Origin: Paenibacillus sp. FSL R7-0204
GTDB lineage: Bacteria > Bacillota > Bacilli > Paenibacillales > Paenibacillaceae
Direction: 5' to 3'
Length of the DNA stretch: 64,000 bases
Assembly: GCF_038002225.1 (NCBI RefSeq)
Contig: NZ_JBBOCA010000001.1
Coordinates: 2,542,001 to 2,606,000, forward strand
The stretch's first letter is position 1, and each line of letters begins with the position of its first letter. Below the pieces are notes generated by a model. The model ran no database searches. It was given only the letters and a program-made list of their open reading frames with translations, and had not been told where the DNA came from. Below, in pieces: positions 22,973 through 32,359 of the stretch. Made by a program: the position numbers and the translations under genes.

Positions 22973-25900
22973 ATGAACAGAAAGAACCGCGTGAAGAAAA
23001 GGCTTTTCTCCGTGCTGATGTCCGCTACACTCGTGGCTGGAATGTTCCCTGCCCTTGGTCTGCCGTCGGCATCTGCCGCTGACGTAAATACTGTGTATGC
23101 AGCAGCTTACATGGGAGCCAAGACAACTGCAGGGACGACGCTTCCGGCAAGCATCGAGATTGCAGGCCAGGCTGCAGCCGTGAACTGGAATATCGGCGAA
23201 GATACCTTCGATGTGCCGTATGATACGGTGGCAGTTACCGGAACCGCGAACGGCGGACCGGTGGTTGCCAGTGTGGAAGTCGTTCCGCCGGCGGACAGTC
23301 CGCTCGTCTACTTCGTGGACAGCGGCAGAGGAGGGGATTCGTTGAATCATCCTCCAGTAGCCTCCCCCCTCTACGAAGCCGTCAAGGATTTGTCCGGCGG
23401 CAGCCTGATCAATACACTGCCGGATCAGAAGGTTGTCAGCGAGACGACCGAATGGGGATTTGATGATAACGGCAACAAGGTCAAGAACTCTGCTGACATA
23501 GCTGGAGCCGATCCGGCCACAGAGCCTTCCCTCTGGAAGACGGGTCTGCGGGCAGATCCTTCAGGCCAACATATCGTTTATAAATTGAAAGCGCTTCAAC
23601 CCGGAGCTTATACTCTCAGTAGCGGCTTCTATGATTGGTACGGCACCCGTGACCGGGCCATTCAGCCCAAGCTGGAATACATGGATACCGCCGGGGTTAG
23701 CCGGACGATTCCGTTCGCCCGGTTCAATACGAATACGGCCAAGCTTGTCTCCGGTGAATTCAGCATTCCCGGAGATATTGATACCGGCAGTCCGATGACA
23801 CTAACCTACGCCTATGTCAGTGGTGAGAAGCCGATCCTTAGCTGGTTCGCTGTTGCCAAGGGCGCGATCAAGCAGAAGTTAGACAACGCCCGTGAGACCG
23901 CTGCTTCAACGGTCCGGATTCAGCTGGACGGCACGGACATCAAGGACGGGAATGTTAACGGGCTGACCTTCAAGGGGTTCGGCGTACTGAGCGGCAACAG
24001 CACCAGTGCGCTGCTGATGGACTATAAGTCCGAGCAGCCGGAGGCGTATGCCCAAATGCTGAAGATCCTGTTCGGGGGCGAACGCCCACTGATCGACCAT
24101 GTCAAGATAGAGATGGGCAATGACCGGAATAACTCTACCGGTCCCGACCCTTCGACGATGCGTACGGAGGATGAAGCGGCCAATGTGGCCCGGCATCCCG
24201 GCTTCCAGCTTGCGGCTGATGCGAAGGCCATTAATCCGGCAGTCAAGGTGAGCTTCCTGCGCTGGAATGCTCCGGCCTGGGCGAACAGCAATGATAAAAT
24301 CTATACCTGGTACAAAAACACCATTCTGGCCGCATACCGTGAATACGGGTATATGGTGGATTATGTGAATCCCCATATCAATGAGCACGCGCCGGATCTG
24401 GCTTGGACGAAGGAGTATGGCGAGAGGGTCCAATCAGATACTTCAGACTTCAAGGATGAGCAGGAGAAGGAGCTGTACCAAAGCATTAAGCTGGTCATTT
24501 CCGATGAAGTCGGCATCGGCTCCTTCGGCGATGCGCTGGTGAATGACCTGTCGCTGCGAGATGCGGTAGCGGCTGCCGGATATCACTACAATACCGATGA
24601 CGACAGCAAAGGCAATTTCAAACGGCTTGCCGATGAATTCGACAAGGAGATCTGGAATAGTGAAGCGCAGGCAACCTTCAGTAACTCAGCCTTCCGTCCG
24701 CACAATAATATGAAGGACCCTTCTAAGCCCGGGACAGGGATCGGCGGCACTGGCGGACCGCTGGAGATGGGCAATACCATTATTAAGGGCTTCGTGAATT
24801 CGCGCCGGACGCATTTCATCTATCAGCCGGCGATCGGCTCCTTCTATGAAGGCGGGCAGTATTCGTTCAAGGAGCTGGTTAGCGCACGCGACCCGTGGTC
24901 GGGCTTCATTCATTATGATGCGGGACTGCTTGTCCTGAAGCATTTTAATGGGTTCGCCAAGACAGGCTGGGAGAATGAAGACAATACGGCGGGAATCTGG
25001 AGAGCCGTTCCACAGGCGAGCTACACAGGAGCAGCCGGCACGAACCCGGTCAGCGGGCGCAACGGGACTCCGAGCTATATGACCCTGGCTTCACCTGACA
25101 AGCAGGATTTCTCGACGGTAATCATCAATGACAGCCAGTATGAGAAAATCTACAAGCTCCAGACCGTAAACATGGCCTATACCGGCAATCCTTCCCTGGA
25201 GATGTGGGAGACCCGTGCGGGGGAGCCAGGTCAGGCTTTTAACAGCAACTATATGAAAGATCTTGGGGATGTGCATGCAGACGGCAGCGGTGTGTATACC
25301 ATCCGTGTGAAGCCGTTCTCGATTGTAACGGTAACTACGCTGGATAACCGCAATAAGGAAGGATTCAGCACACCGCTTCCGGTGGAGGGCGACCGCACCG
25401 TGCTTGATACAGATGCTACCGGGTCCGTGCAGAATACAGAGGATCAGACGCTGTACGCCGATGACTTCAATTATGGCGACCGGAGTGTTCCCGTGATCGG
25501 AGAGGGCGGGCAGTTTACTGGCATGCAGAGCTATGTCAGCTCGCGCGGCGGCCCGTATAGCGTCATGCCGCGTTATACGCAGGACCTCAACGGGGCATTT
25601 GAGGGCTATCTGGTGGACGGCACGGATAACTATGTGCTGCGGCAGCAGCTGGACCAGACGACCACTGGAGTAGGCGGTGCCTGGAACGGCGGTGACCCGG
25701 TCACGGCCATCGGGGATTACCGGTGGACCAATTACAAGGCGAGTGCCGATGTATCTTTTGAACAGAATAGCACTTATGGAGGGAACAATTACGCAGCGGT
25801 TGGAGCCAGATACCAAGGCGGGCCGCAGACGATTAACGGCACCCCTTATGCGATCAAGTTCTGGTTCGATGGCGGCTGGCAGCTGCTGTCCAGCGGCATC

Positions 25901-28900
25901 GTGGTAGCCAGCGGTAACGCAGTGACCGGCTCAGGCGGTGTGAAGATTGCTGATTTCAATACGGCACATGACGCGTGGCATAACATTGCTATTCAGGTAG
26001 CTGGTGACACGGTTACTGCCTATCTGGATCAGGTTGAGCTTGCCACCTATACCGATCCGAATCCGAAGCTCTCCGGGCGCGTGCAGCTCGCCAGCGGCTT
26101 CTATCATACCCGCTTTGATAATCTGAAGGTGGAGAAGGTAGACGGATATACCCCTTATTATTCCGAGCAACTGGATAATCTGGAGATGACAGATCTGGCT
26201 GAAGTCCCGGGGACGAAGCTGGTCTATGAAGGCGATTGGGCCCATGAGAATGGAAAAGGCATGTATGTGTATCAGCGCTCCCTCTCTACCAGCCAAGGGG
26301 CAGGGGCGGTGCTGAAGTATACTTTTACCGGCACGGGACTTGATATTCTGGGGCCGAACGACGGCTCTGCCAAGCTGGAAGCTGTAGTGGACGGAGAGGT
26401 TGAAGTGGTCTCGGGCAGCACGGCGGCAGCGAGGGAGCTGTACCAGACCTTCACACTCCGCGGACTGAAATACGGTGAGCATACGGTTCAGCTCAAAGTG
26501 CTGAGCGGAACCCTGGCGGTGGATTCCGTGGCAGTCATTGGCGGGGAAGGCGCAGGCAGCGCAGATACAGCGGAGCTTAAGCAGGCGGTGGATGCTGCGC
26601 TTGCGGTCAGCAGGGAAGACGGCTATCCGGAGAAGGATTGGAAGTTGTTCACGAATGCCCTGGATACTGCCCAGGCAGCGCTGAATGAACCAGTCCTCTA
26701 CCGGCTGGACCAGGAAGGGGCAGCACAGCTTGTAGAACGTCTGTCTTCCGCTCTGAATCTGCTGCTGCTCGGAGATGTGAGAGAGCTTGCGTCCATTCCC
26801 GACAGAGCCACTTATACAGGTAAACTGCCGGAGCTTCCAGCCAAGGTAGAAGCCACACTCGCAGACGGCAAGACCACACAAGTGGCGGTGAAGTGGAATC
26901 TCGATGCGCTGAGCTTCGACACTCCATATGAACGGGTAGCGGTCACTGGTATCTATGGAAGCCTGAAAACCATTGCCTATGTGGAAGTGGTTCCTGAGGG
27001 ACTGGTGTACTTCCTGGACATGGGCCTTGCCGTGGATGTCGACACCCCGCCGTATTCAGCGGTTAAGGATCTTGCAGGCGACAGTCTGCTGAATGACAAG
27101 GCAGATCAATTGTCCACAGGAGATACGTTATGGGGACATACGAATACGGGCGTTAACTACAGTGTCAAAGGACTGGGCGGTGATGTAGTTGCCTCCAATA
27201 AAGCCCAGACTGGAGTGTACAGCTCGAATACGAAAAATACGCCGCTGGTCTACAACCTGCCTCTAAGTGCAGGTAAATACACAATTACTTCCTATCATCT
27301 GGACTGGTGGAACAATGCCAGCCGGACCATGGATATTACCCTTAGCTATGTTGATGCGGGGGGCCAGACCGTGAGTGAGACGGTTAAGACCGGACTGGTT
27401 GCCGGTCTGGGAGGAGCGAAGGTTCAACATGATTTCACGCTGCCGGTCAGCGGTACGGTGAAATATTCGGTGAATAATACGTTCAGCCAGGCTTCGCTGA
27501 TCAGCTATCTGGCTGTGGCGAAGGACTTGGCCAGCGCGGCCAATGAACAGGCGGTACTTGAGGCGAAGGGAATTATTGAAGGCGCAACATACAGTGTGAA
27601 AAAGGATGCAGCTGTCAGCGAAGAGGCTGTACGTACCTGGCTGGCGCAGACCATCAGCGGGTTGCCGGGCTTCCACGATACCGGGGTTACCCTGGGTGAC
27701 ATTACCTTGTCTGCATTCCAGGAAGCCACTGAGGATACAGAGGGCAGCTTCACTTTCTCGGTAACACTGAGCAGAGGCGAAGCATCGGCAGAAGGCACTG
27801 CTAGCGGAACGATCACGCTGCCGGAACCGGATATGGTTCCGCCGGTTATTAGCCTGATTGGCGCTGCGGAAGTGACTTTATCACTGGGTGCGGAATACAC
27901 CGATGCGGGAGCTAGCGCTTATGACGATCAGGACGGGGATATCACAGAACGCATTGTGACCACCGTAACCAGTGATGTCTACAGCTTGACCGAACTAGAT
28001 ACGGCGCAAGCAGGGGAATATATCTTCCACTATAATGTCAGCGATACAGCCGGCAACGCAGCCGTAGAAGTGACAAGAACGGTGACGGTAAGCGAAGAGG
28101 AGCTGCCGCCGGTGGAGCAGCCAACCCCGACGCCAACACCAGCTCCTGAACCGTCAGCCATACCGGCACCGGCCGTAACCCCAACACCGAAACCGGCTGT
28201 AACGCCTTCCCCATCCCCGTCTTCAGAGACGGAGAAGGTGATTAAGCCGCAGGACCTTCCAGCTCCGGCTGACGGAGTCCTGACCGTTCAGCTTACGGAT
28301 GTGACTGAATCCGTGCTGCTTCCAGCAGAGATAATAGGCATGATAGGAGCGAATACCCTGCGTCTTGCCTGGAATACAGTGGCTGTTGATCTGAGCCCGG
28401 AAGTACTGAAGAGCATCCGGGAGAAGGCTGTCAGTGCAGGAGGACAACAGGAGGGGACGGCAATCCGGCTCTACGCCGTGAAGACAGCGAGGGCAGCTGC
28501 GGAGCAGCTGATGAATAATCCGGCAGTCAACGGGTCTGTCCGGTTAACAGCAGCGAGCGAGGTCATCAGCTTCAGCCTGGAGGTTGTTGCTGCGGACGGA
28601 AGCACCGTACCGGTGACGGCTTTTGCCAAGCCGCTGACTGTGACCTTCGCAGTAGATTCTAAGGCGAACCGCGATTTGCTTGGCGTCTACTATATCGCTG
28701 CTAATGGAGCTGTAGATTACATGGCCGGTAAGCTGACAGACGGTAATGGTACAATCTCTACCGCTGTCAACCATTTCAGCCAGTACGCCGTACTGGAGTA
28801 CGATAAGAGCTTCTCCGATGTCAGTAGCAACAGCTGGGCCAGCGGTGTCATTAAGTCCATGGCTGCTAAGCATATCATCGAAGGCATCTCCCGCACCGAA

Positions 28901-29356
28901 TTCCATCCGCAGGGTGAAGTCACAAGGGCGCAATTCGCCGCAATGATTACACGTGCGCTTAGACTTAAGGCGGCAAGTCCATCCGCATCGGCCTTCACCG
29001 ATGTGGACTCCAGGCTGTGGTACGCTGAAGCTGTTGCCGCTGTAAATGAAGCGGGCATCGTGCTCGGACGCAGCAAGGAGGCCTTCGCTCCGGATGAGCA
29101 CATTACCCGCGAGGAGATGGCGGTCATGATTGTCCGTGCTTATGAACACTTGAAAGGAAGCAAGAGCAGCAGTGAATCGGCGGCCAGTTCGTTCAATGAT
29201 CATACCCTGATTCGTGACTGGGCTAAGAGTGCTGCAAGCACCGCCGAACAGGCAGGCCTGATCAAGGGGCGCAGCAATCAGCAATTCGCGCCGCAAGCCA
29301 CCATGACCCGTGCCGAGAGTGCGCAGGTCATCTCGAATCTGCTGGGGCATATGTAA
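22973..29356 (+). CDS. Giant SLH-anchored multidomain glycosidase with GH59-like catalytic core
   Basis: A secreted 2127-residue protein. A signal peptide (cleavage near SASAAD, residue 36) is followed by an Ig-like Big_4 domain (about 40-108), a beta-sandwich module (about 110-295), a GH59 galactocerebrosidase-like barrel (about 310-660) with acid/base in NPHINEHAPD and nucleophile in KEIWNSEAQA, a lectin-like domain (about 820-1060), a further beta module, a FIVAR-like helical segment (about 1200-1265), second copies of the Big_4 and beta-sandwich modules (about 1270-1520), an immunoglobulin-like DUF5011 domain (about 1620-1710), a Pro/Thr linker, a beta domain, and three SLH domains (about 1945-2127) for binding pyruvylated wall polymer. 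It probably removes beta-galactose from glycans at the cell surface for the module 1 transporter. The catalytic family is inferred from motifs. Confidence 0.85.
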   Translation: MNRKNRVKKRLFSVLMSATLVAGMFPALGLPSASAADVNTVYAAAYMGAKTTAGTTLPASIEIAGQAAAVNWNIGEDTFDVPYDTVAVTGTANGGPVVASVEVVPPADSPLVYFVDSGRGGDSLNHPPVASPLYEAVKDLSGGSLINTLPDQKVVSETTEWGFDDNGNKVKNSADIAGADPATEPSLWKTGLRADPSGQHIVYKLKALQPGAYTLSSGFYDWYGTRDRAIQPKLEYMDTAGVSRTIPFARFNTNTAKLVSGEFSIPGDIDTGSPMTLTYAYVSGEKPILSWFAVAKGAIKQKLDNARETAASTVRIQLDGTDIKDGNVNGLTFKGFGVLSGNSTSALLMDYKSEQPEAYAQMLKILFGGERPLIDHVKIEMGNDRNNSTGPDPSTMRTEDEAANVARHPGFQLAADAKAINPAVKVSFLRWNAPAWANSNDKIYTWYKNTILAAYREYGYMVDYVNPHINEHAPDLAWTKEYGERVQSDTSDFKDEQEKELYQSIKLVISDEVGIGSFGDALVNDLSLRDAVAAAGYHYNTDDDSKGNFKRLADEFDKEIWNSEAQATFSNSAFRPHNNMKDPSKPGTGIGGTGGPLEMGNTIIKGFVNSRRTHFIYQPAIGSFYEGGQYSFKELVSARDPWSGFIHYDAGLLVLKHFNGFAKTGWENEDNTAGIWRAVPQASYTGAAGTNPVSGRNGTPSYMTLASPDKQDFSTVIINDSQYEKIYKLQTVNMAYTGNPSLEMWETRAGEPGQAFNSNYMKDLGDVHADGSGVYTIRVKPFSIVTVTTLDNRNKEGFSTPLPVEGDRTVLDTDATGSVQNTEDQTLYADDFNYGDRSVPVIGEGGQFTGMQSYVSSRGGPYSVMPRYTQDLNGAFEGYLVDGTDNYVLRQQLDQTTTGVGGAWNGGDPVTAIGDYRWTNYKASADVSFEQNSTYGGNNYAAVGARYQGGPQTINGTPYAIKFWFDGGWQLLSSGIVVASGNAVTGSGGVKIADFNTAHDAWHNIAIQVAGDTVTAYLDQVELATYTDPNPKLSGRVQLASGFYHTRFDNLKVEKVDGYTPYYSEQLDNLEMTDLAEVPGTKLVYEGDWAHENGKGMYVYQRSLSTSQGAGAVLKYTFTGTGLDILGPNDGSAKLEAVVDGEVEVVSGSTAAARELYQTFTLRGLKYGEHTVQLKVLSGTLAVDSVAVIGGEGAGSADTAELKQAVDAALAVSREDGYPEKDWKLFTNALDTAQAALNEPVLYRLDQEGAAQLVERLSSALNLLLLGDVRELASIPDRATYTGKLPELPAKVEATLADGKTTQVAVKWNLDALSFDTPYERVAVTGIYGSLKTIAYVEVVPEGLVYFLDMGLAVDVDTPPYSAVKDLAGDSLLNDKADQLSTGDTLWGHTNTGVNYSVKGLGGDVVASNKAQTGVYSSNTKNTPLVYNLPLSAGKYTITSYHLDWWNNASRTMDITLSYVDAGGQTVSETVKTGLVAGLGGAKVQHDFTLPVSGTVKYSVNNTFSQASLISYLAVAKDLASAANEQAVLEAKGIIEGATYSVKKDAAVSEEAVRTWLAQTISGLPGFHDTGVTLGDITLSAFQEATEDTEGSFTFSVTLSRGEASAEGTASGTITLPEPDMVPPVISLIGAAEVTLSLGAEYTDAGASAYDDQDGDITERIVTTVTSDVYSLTELDTAQAGEYIFHYNVSDTAGNAAVEVTRTVTVSEEELPPVEQPTPTPTPAPEPSAIPAPAVTPTPKPAVTPSPSPSSETEKVIKPQDLPAPADGVLTVQLTDVTESVLLPAEIIGMIGANTLRLAWNTVAVDLSPEVLKSIREKAVSAGGQQEGTAIRLYAVKTARAAAEQLMNNPAVNGSVRLTAASEVISFSLEVVAADGSTVPVTAFAKPLTVTFAVDSKANRDLLGVYYIAANGAVDYMAGKLTDGNGTISTAVNHFSQYAVLEYDKSFSDVSSNSWASGVIKSMAAKHIIEGISRTEFHPQGEVTRAQFAAMITRALRLKAASPSASAFTDVDSRLWYAEAVAAVNEAGIVLGRSKEAFAPDEHITREEMAVMIVRAYEHLKGSKSSSESAASSFNDHTLIRDWAKSAASTAEQAGLIKGRSNQQFAPQATMTRAESAQVISNLLGHM

Positions 29357-29430
29357 GCAGGCGGATAGTATGTAGTATCAAATGAATCTGCAGGTTGAAT
29401 AGATGAGCGCTCTAGACCATTAAAGTCTAA

Positions 29431-29475
29431 CAGCGCAGCGGTTCTCCAGCTATGGGAGATCCGCTGCGCAGTTTT
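29431..29475 (+). terminator. Terminator after the SLH enzyme gene
   Basis: CAGCGCAGCGG with CTCC pairs with GGGAG and CCGCTGCGC around an AGCTAT loop; GTTTTGC follows on the plus strand. It separates the surface enzyme from the convergent beta-propeller gene and may serve both. Confidence 0.7.
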
Positions 29476-29482
29476 GCATTCA

Positions 29483-30331
29483 TTAATCTTTATAACGATT
29501 GCTTGCTATATCCGGAAATAATATTATTGACTTTGAGGCTATGTAGATGGGAAAATCCGCAAAACTCTTAAAGGTGACGATTCCATTCTTATCAATGGCC
29601 AGATTACCGATTACTTTCAGATAGTTTTTGTCTTCGCGCATGGTGCAGAATAATGTTTTGTCGTCCGTGTAGACCCCGGATACCGTATTGTCCAGCAGAC
29701 TTGTAGTTTTGGATTCAACAATTAAATGAAATGAAAAAAAAGTTAACATGCCAGTCGGTCCAAATGTGGTTAGCCCCGCTACGGATGGGGCCAAGGGGTT
29801 GTGGGTCCCGTCAAATTCAAGCTCAACATCATCTCCAACAGGTTGAGCGATGTTAGAATTAACATCAATAGCGACAACATTACCTTTATCATTATCTTTA
29901 GACTTGCAGGCAACAAAGACAAAGGCGCTATTCATCTGGCCGGCAAAGGCGAACGGGTAGCCACTTCCGTCAGGCAATTCCACTTGTACAATAACCTCGT
30001 CCTTGTCGGCGTTAATAATTGTAACGACCTTGTCACCAGAATGGGCTACATAGACTTGGTTCACGCCAGCAGCAGCGAAGATAGCAACAGGAGCGCTATT
30101 AGCGGACGAAGTGTTAATGGGAAGGGTTTTGATAATTTTAAATTCATACGCATCAATGATAGTGACCGAATCCTGGGCATTACTCACTACATAAAGCTTA
30201 TCCTCCTGGTTATTCAAGCACATAGATACGGGCTTTGGGCCCACCATAATCCGTTCAATGATCTTATTTTGTGCAGGATCAACGACAGCAATATAGCCAA
30301 AGTAAAGGGAATGTTCATAACTCACAAACAC
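29483..30331 (-). CDS. YVTN/YncE-like beta-propeller protein, apparently frameshifted near its start
   Basis: A 282-residue frame with recurring beta-propeller blades: FGYIAVVDPAQNKIIERIMV, KLYVVSNAQDSVTIIDAYEF, QVYVAHSGDKVVTIINADKD and FVACKSKDNDKGNVVAIDVN. Such proteins are seven-bladed repeat proteins of mostly unknown role. The listed GTG start has no ribosome binding site, and homologous-looking sequence (PYVFVSYEH) continues upstream of it. A proper start (GTG 30389, AAAGGGG 8 bp upstream) opens a frame that reads 18-20 plausible codons and stops at 30315 in another phase; one inserted or lost base near 30336 would join the two into about 302 residues. It is therefore likely a pseudogene or a base error. 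Base composition is more AT-rich than its neighbours, hinting at transfer. Confidence 0.5.
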   Translation of the reverse strand: MFVSYEHSLYFGYIAVVDPAQNKIIERIMVGPKPVSMCLNNQEDKLYVVSNAQDSVTIIDAYEFKIIKTLPINTSSANSAPVAIFAAAGVNQVYVAHSGDKVVTIINADKDEVIVQVELPDGSGYPFAFAGQMNSAFVFVACKSKDNDKGNVVAIDVNSNIAQPVGDDVELEFDGTHNPLAPSVAGLTTFGPTGMLTFFSFHLIVESKTTSLLDNTVSGVYTDDKTLFCTMREDKNYLKVIGNLAIDKNGIVTFKSFADFPIYIASKSIILFPDIASNRYKD

Positions 30332-30572
30332 GTAAGGAATTAGTACCTGATGATAAATTTCTGCGACGCTTTGCCATATTCGTATTCACGAATAAAAACC
30401 CCTTTCATTTGCTGCTGGCTCATGGACTCGCCGGGCCCGGCGGACGAACAACCGGATGGGCAGGTGCGCCGGATCTCCCGGATGCCGCATCAGGTTGTCT
30501 GCTGTATGTTATGTCTGAATGCTCCGGCCCGAATGATCCAAAGTCCTAGAAAGCCACAAAAAGGGCAGAGAT

Positions 30573-31403
30573 TTACCCCTTCACCGCTCCCGCCGTAAGT
30601 CCGCTAACAATGTACTTCTGGCAGAAGATATACAGGATCAGTACGGGGAGGGAGGTCAACACCAGATCCGCAAAGATCAGGTTCCAGTCCCGGCTGTACT
30701 TGCCGTAGAAATTGTATACCGAGAGCGGCATCGTCCAGTCCGAACTGTCCGTCAGGAAATAGAGCGGAATGGTAATGTCGTTCCAGACGGACATGAACAC
30801 CATAATCGCTACGGTGGCGTTCACCGGGACGATCAGCGGGGTGACGATCTTGAAGAACACATCGAAGGTATTCGCCCCCTCCAGAAAAGCGACCTCATCC
30901 AGCGCCTTCGGAATGGAGCGGATGAATCCGCTGTACAGAAACACGCTGAACGCTGTGTTGAGCGAAGCATAGATCAGAATGACGCTGGTGATGCTGCCGT
31001 AGAAGCCCATCCACTGCACGACACGGATCGTGGTTATCGTGGACATTGGGGCAATCAGGCCCATGAAGAAGAACATGTACAGGAAATTGGACCACTTGGT
31101 CTCCCGGCGTACCAGAATGAAGGAGGCCGCCGAGGAGGTGAAGATGTTCAGGATGGAAGAGACGCCGGTAATCAGCATCCCGTTCAGGAATGCCCGTCCC
31201 AGACCGCCTTCCTTGAAGACGGTTGTATAGTTGGAGAACTTCCACTCCTCCGGGAGCCGCAGGGAGAACTTCAGTACCTCGGAGCTGGTCATAAAGCTGC
31301 CGAACAGCATAATCAGGAGCGGGAGAATTATCAGCAGCGAGGCCATAATCAGCAGACCTTCGACCACATAATTGCGCCAGGCCATTTTACGGGAAAAGCT
31401 CAT
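30573..31403 (-). CDS. CUT1 ABC transporter permease 2 (MalG type, module 2)
   Basis: A 276-residue six-helix permease. The EAA-type loop is EVAFLEGANTFDVFFKIVTP, a divergent version with Val and Phe in place of Ala and Asp. The C-terminal tail VSGLTAGAVKG is typical of MalG-like subunits. Its ATG shares a base with the stop codon of the preceding permease (TAATG), so translation is coupled. It is last in the module 2 operon. The preferred substrate is probably the uronate-containing oligosaccharide processed by the enzymes at 37636-43733. Confidence 0.92.
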   Translation of the reverse strand: MSFSRKMAWRNYVVEGLLIMASLLIILPLLIMLFGSFMTSSEVLKFSLRLPEEWKFSNYTTVFKEGGLGRAFLNGMLITGVSSILNIFTSSAASFILVRRETKWSNFLYMFFFMGLIAPMSTITTIRVVQWMGFYGSITSVILIYASLNTAFSVFLYSGFIRSIPKALDEVAFLEGANTFDVFFKIVTPLIVPVNATVAIMVFMSVWNDITIPLYFLTDSSDWTMPLSVYNFYGKYSRDWNLIFADLVLTSLPVLILYIFCQKYIVSGLTAGAVKG

Positions 31404-32275
31404 TACTCCGATACCTCCTTACGCCGCATGAAGATCAGCAGGGGAATGGCGATGACAGTTACAGCAGCGAACAGCAGGGTATTGACGGCTGTGCCCAGCC
31501 CCCAGCTGCCTTCCCCGAACGAGCGGAGGATGATCGTTCCGACCACCTGGGAGGCATTGCCCGGTCCCCCGCCGGTGAGTACGAACACCTCGGAGAATAC
31601 CTTGAGGCCGCCGATCAGGGTCAGCATCAGGTTGATGTTGATCGCAGGAAGCAGGAGCGGAATCGTGATGCTGCGGAAGCTGTGCCAGGAGCCGGCGCCG
31701 TCGATGGTGGCGGCTTCATAATATTCCTTCGAGATCGACTGGAGCCCGGCCAGATAGATTGCCATCTGGAAGCCGGTATGCTGCCAGATGGATACCAAGG
31801 CAACGGTCCAGATGACCAGGGCCGGATTGGTCAGCCAGGCCTGGCTCAGCGAAGGCAGACCCACCGCCTCGAAGATACGGTTAATCGTCCCGTCGGAGCG
31901 CAGCATGGGCGTGAACACAATGCTGATCACCAGCACGCTGAGGATCGACGGCGAGTAGAAAATCGCCCGCAGCAGGTTTTTGGATTTGAGCTTCATGTTC
32001 AGGCCGACCGCAAGCGCGATGCCGAGCAGGTTTTTGCCGAGCACGGTAACGATGGCGAAGATCGCTGTATTTTTCATCGCAAGCAGTAGCGTTCGATCTG
32101 TGAAAATACGTTCGAAATTGTCCCAGCCGATAAACTTGATAGCTTCTCTGTCCAGCCGCCAGTCGGTGAAGGAATAGAAGAGTCCGATCAGCGCAGGCAG
32201 CACGAAAAAGATAGAGTAGATGAGCAGTGCAGGCCAGATTAGATAATATGAGTATAGTCTCTTGGATACGTTCAT
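31403..32275 (-). CDS. CUT1 ABC transporter permease 1 (MalF type, module 2)
   Basis: A 290-residue six-helix permease with the EAA loop EAATIDGAGSWHSFRSITIP. It starts with ATG behind AGGAGTGTG and lies 84 bp downstream of the binding-protein gene, with a hairpin between. It overlaps the next permease by one base. No ATPase gene is present in the operon, as in the other two modules. Confidence 0.92.
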   Translation of the reverse strand: MNVSKRLYSYYLIWPALLIYSIFFVLPALIGLFYSFTDWRLDREAIKFIGWDNFERIFTDRTLLLAMKNTAIFAIVTVLGKNLLGIALAVGLNMKLKSKNLLRAIFYSPSILSVLVISIVFTPMLRSDGTINRIFEAVGLPSLSQAWLTNPALVIWTVALVSIWQHTGFQMAIYLAGLQSISKEYYEAATIDGAGSWHSFRSITIPLLLPAININLMLTLIGGLKVFSEVFVLTGGGPGNASQVVGTIILRSFGEGSWGLGTAVNTLLFAAVTVIAIPLLIFMRRKEVSE

Positions 32276-32302
32276 CTCTTCACACTCCTATATAGCCAGG
32301 GA

Positions 32303-32333
32303 CAGAATAAAGCCCAGGGCGGGCTCTATTCTG
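32303..32333 (-). other. Intercistronic hairpin between binding protein and permease (module 2)
   Basis: CAGAATA-AGCCC and GGGCT-TATTCTG pair with one unpaired base on each side around a 5-nt AGGGC loop. It is placed exactly as the hairpins at 19256-19282 and 55130-55161. No strong T run follows on the minus strand, so stabilisation or partial attenuation is more likely than full termination. Confidence 0.55.
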
Positions 32334-32359
32334 CCTGTTGTAATAGTTATTTGCTCTAA

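Noticed and set aside
24022..26881. Long minus-strand ORFs opposite the SLH enzyme
   Set aside because: They are antisense frames of a clearly coding GC-rich gene, with no start signals or domain patterns.
30390..30572. Short GC-rich ORFs between the beta-propeller and permease genes
   Set aside because: No ribosome binding site or recognisable motif in any frame; no evidence for coding.
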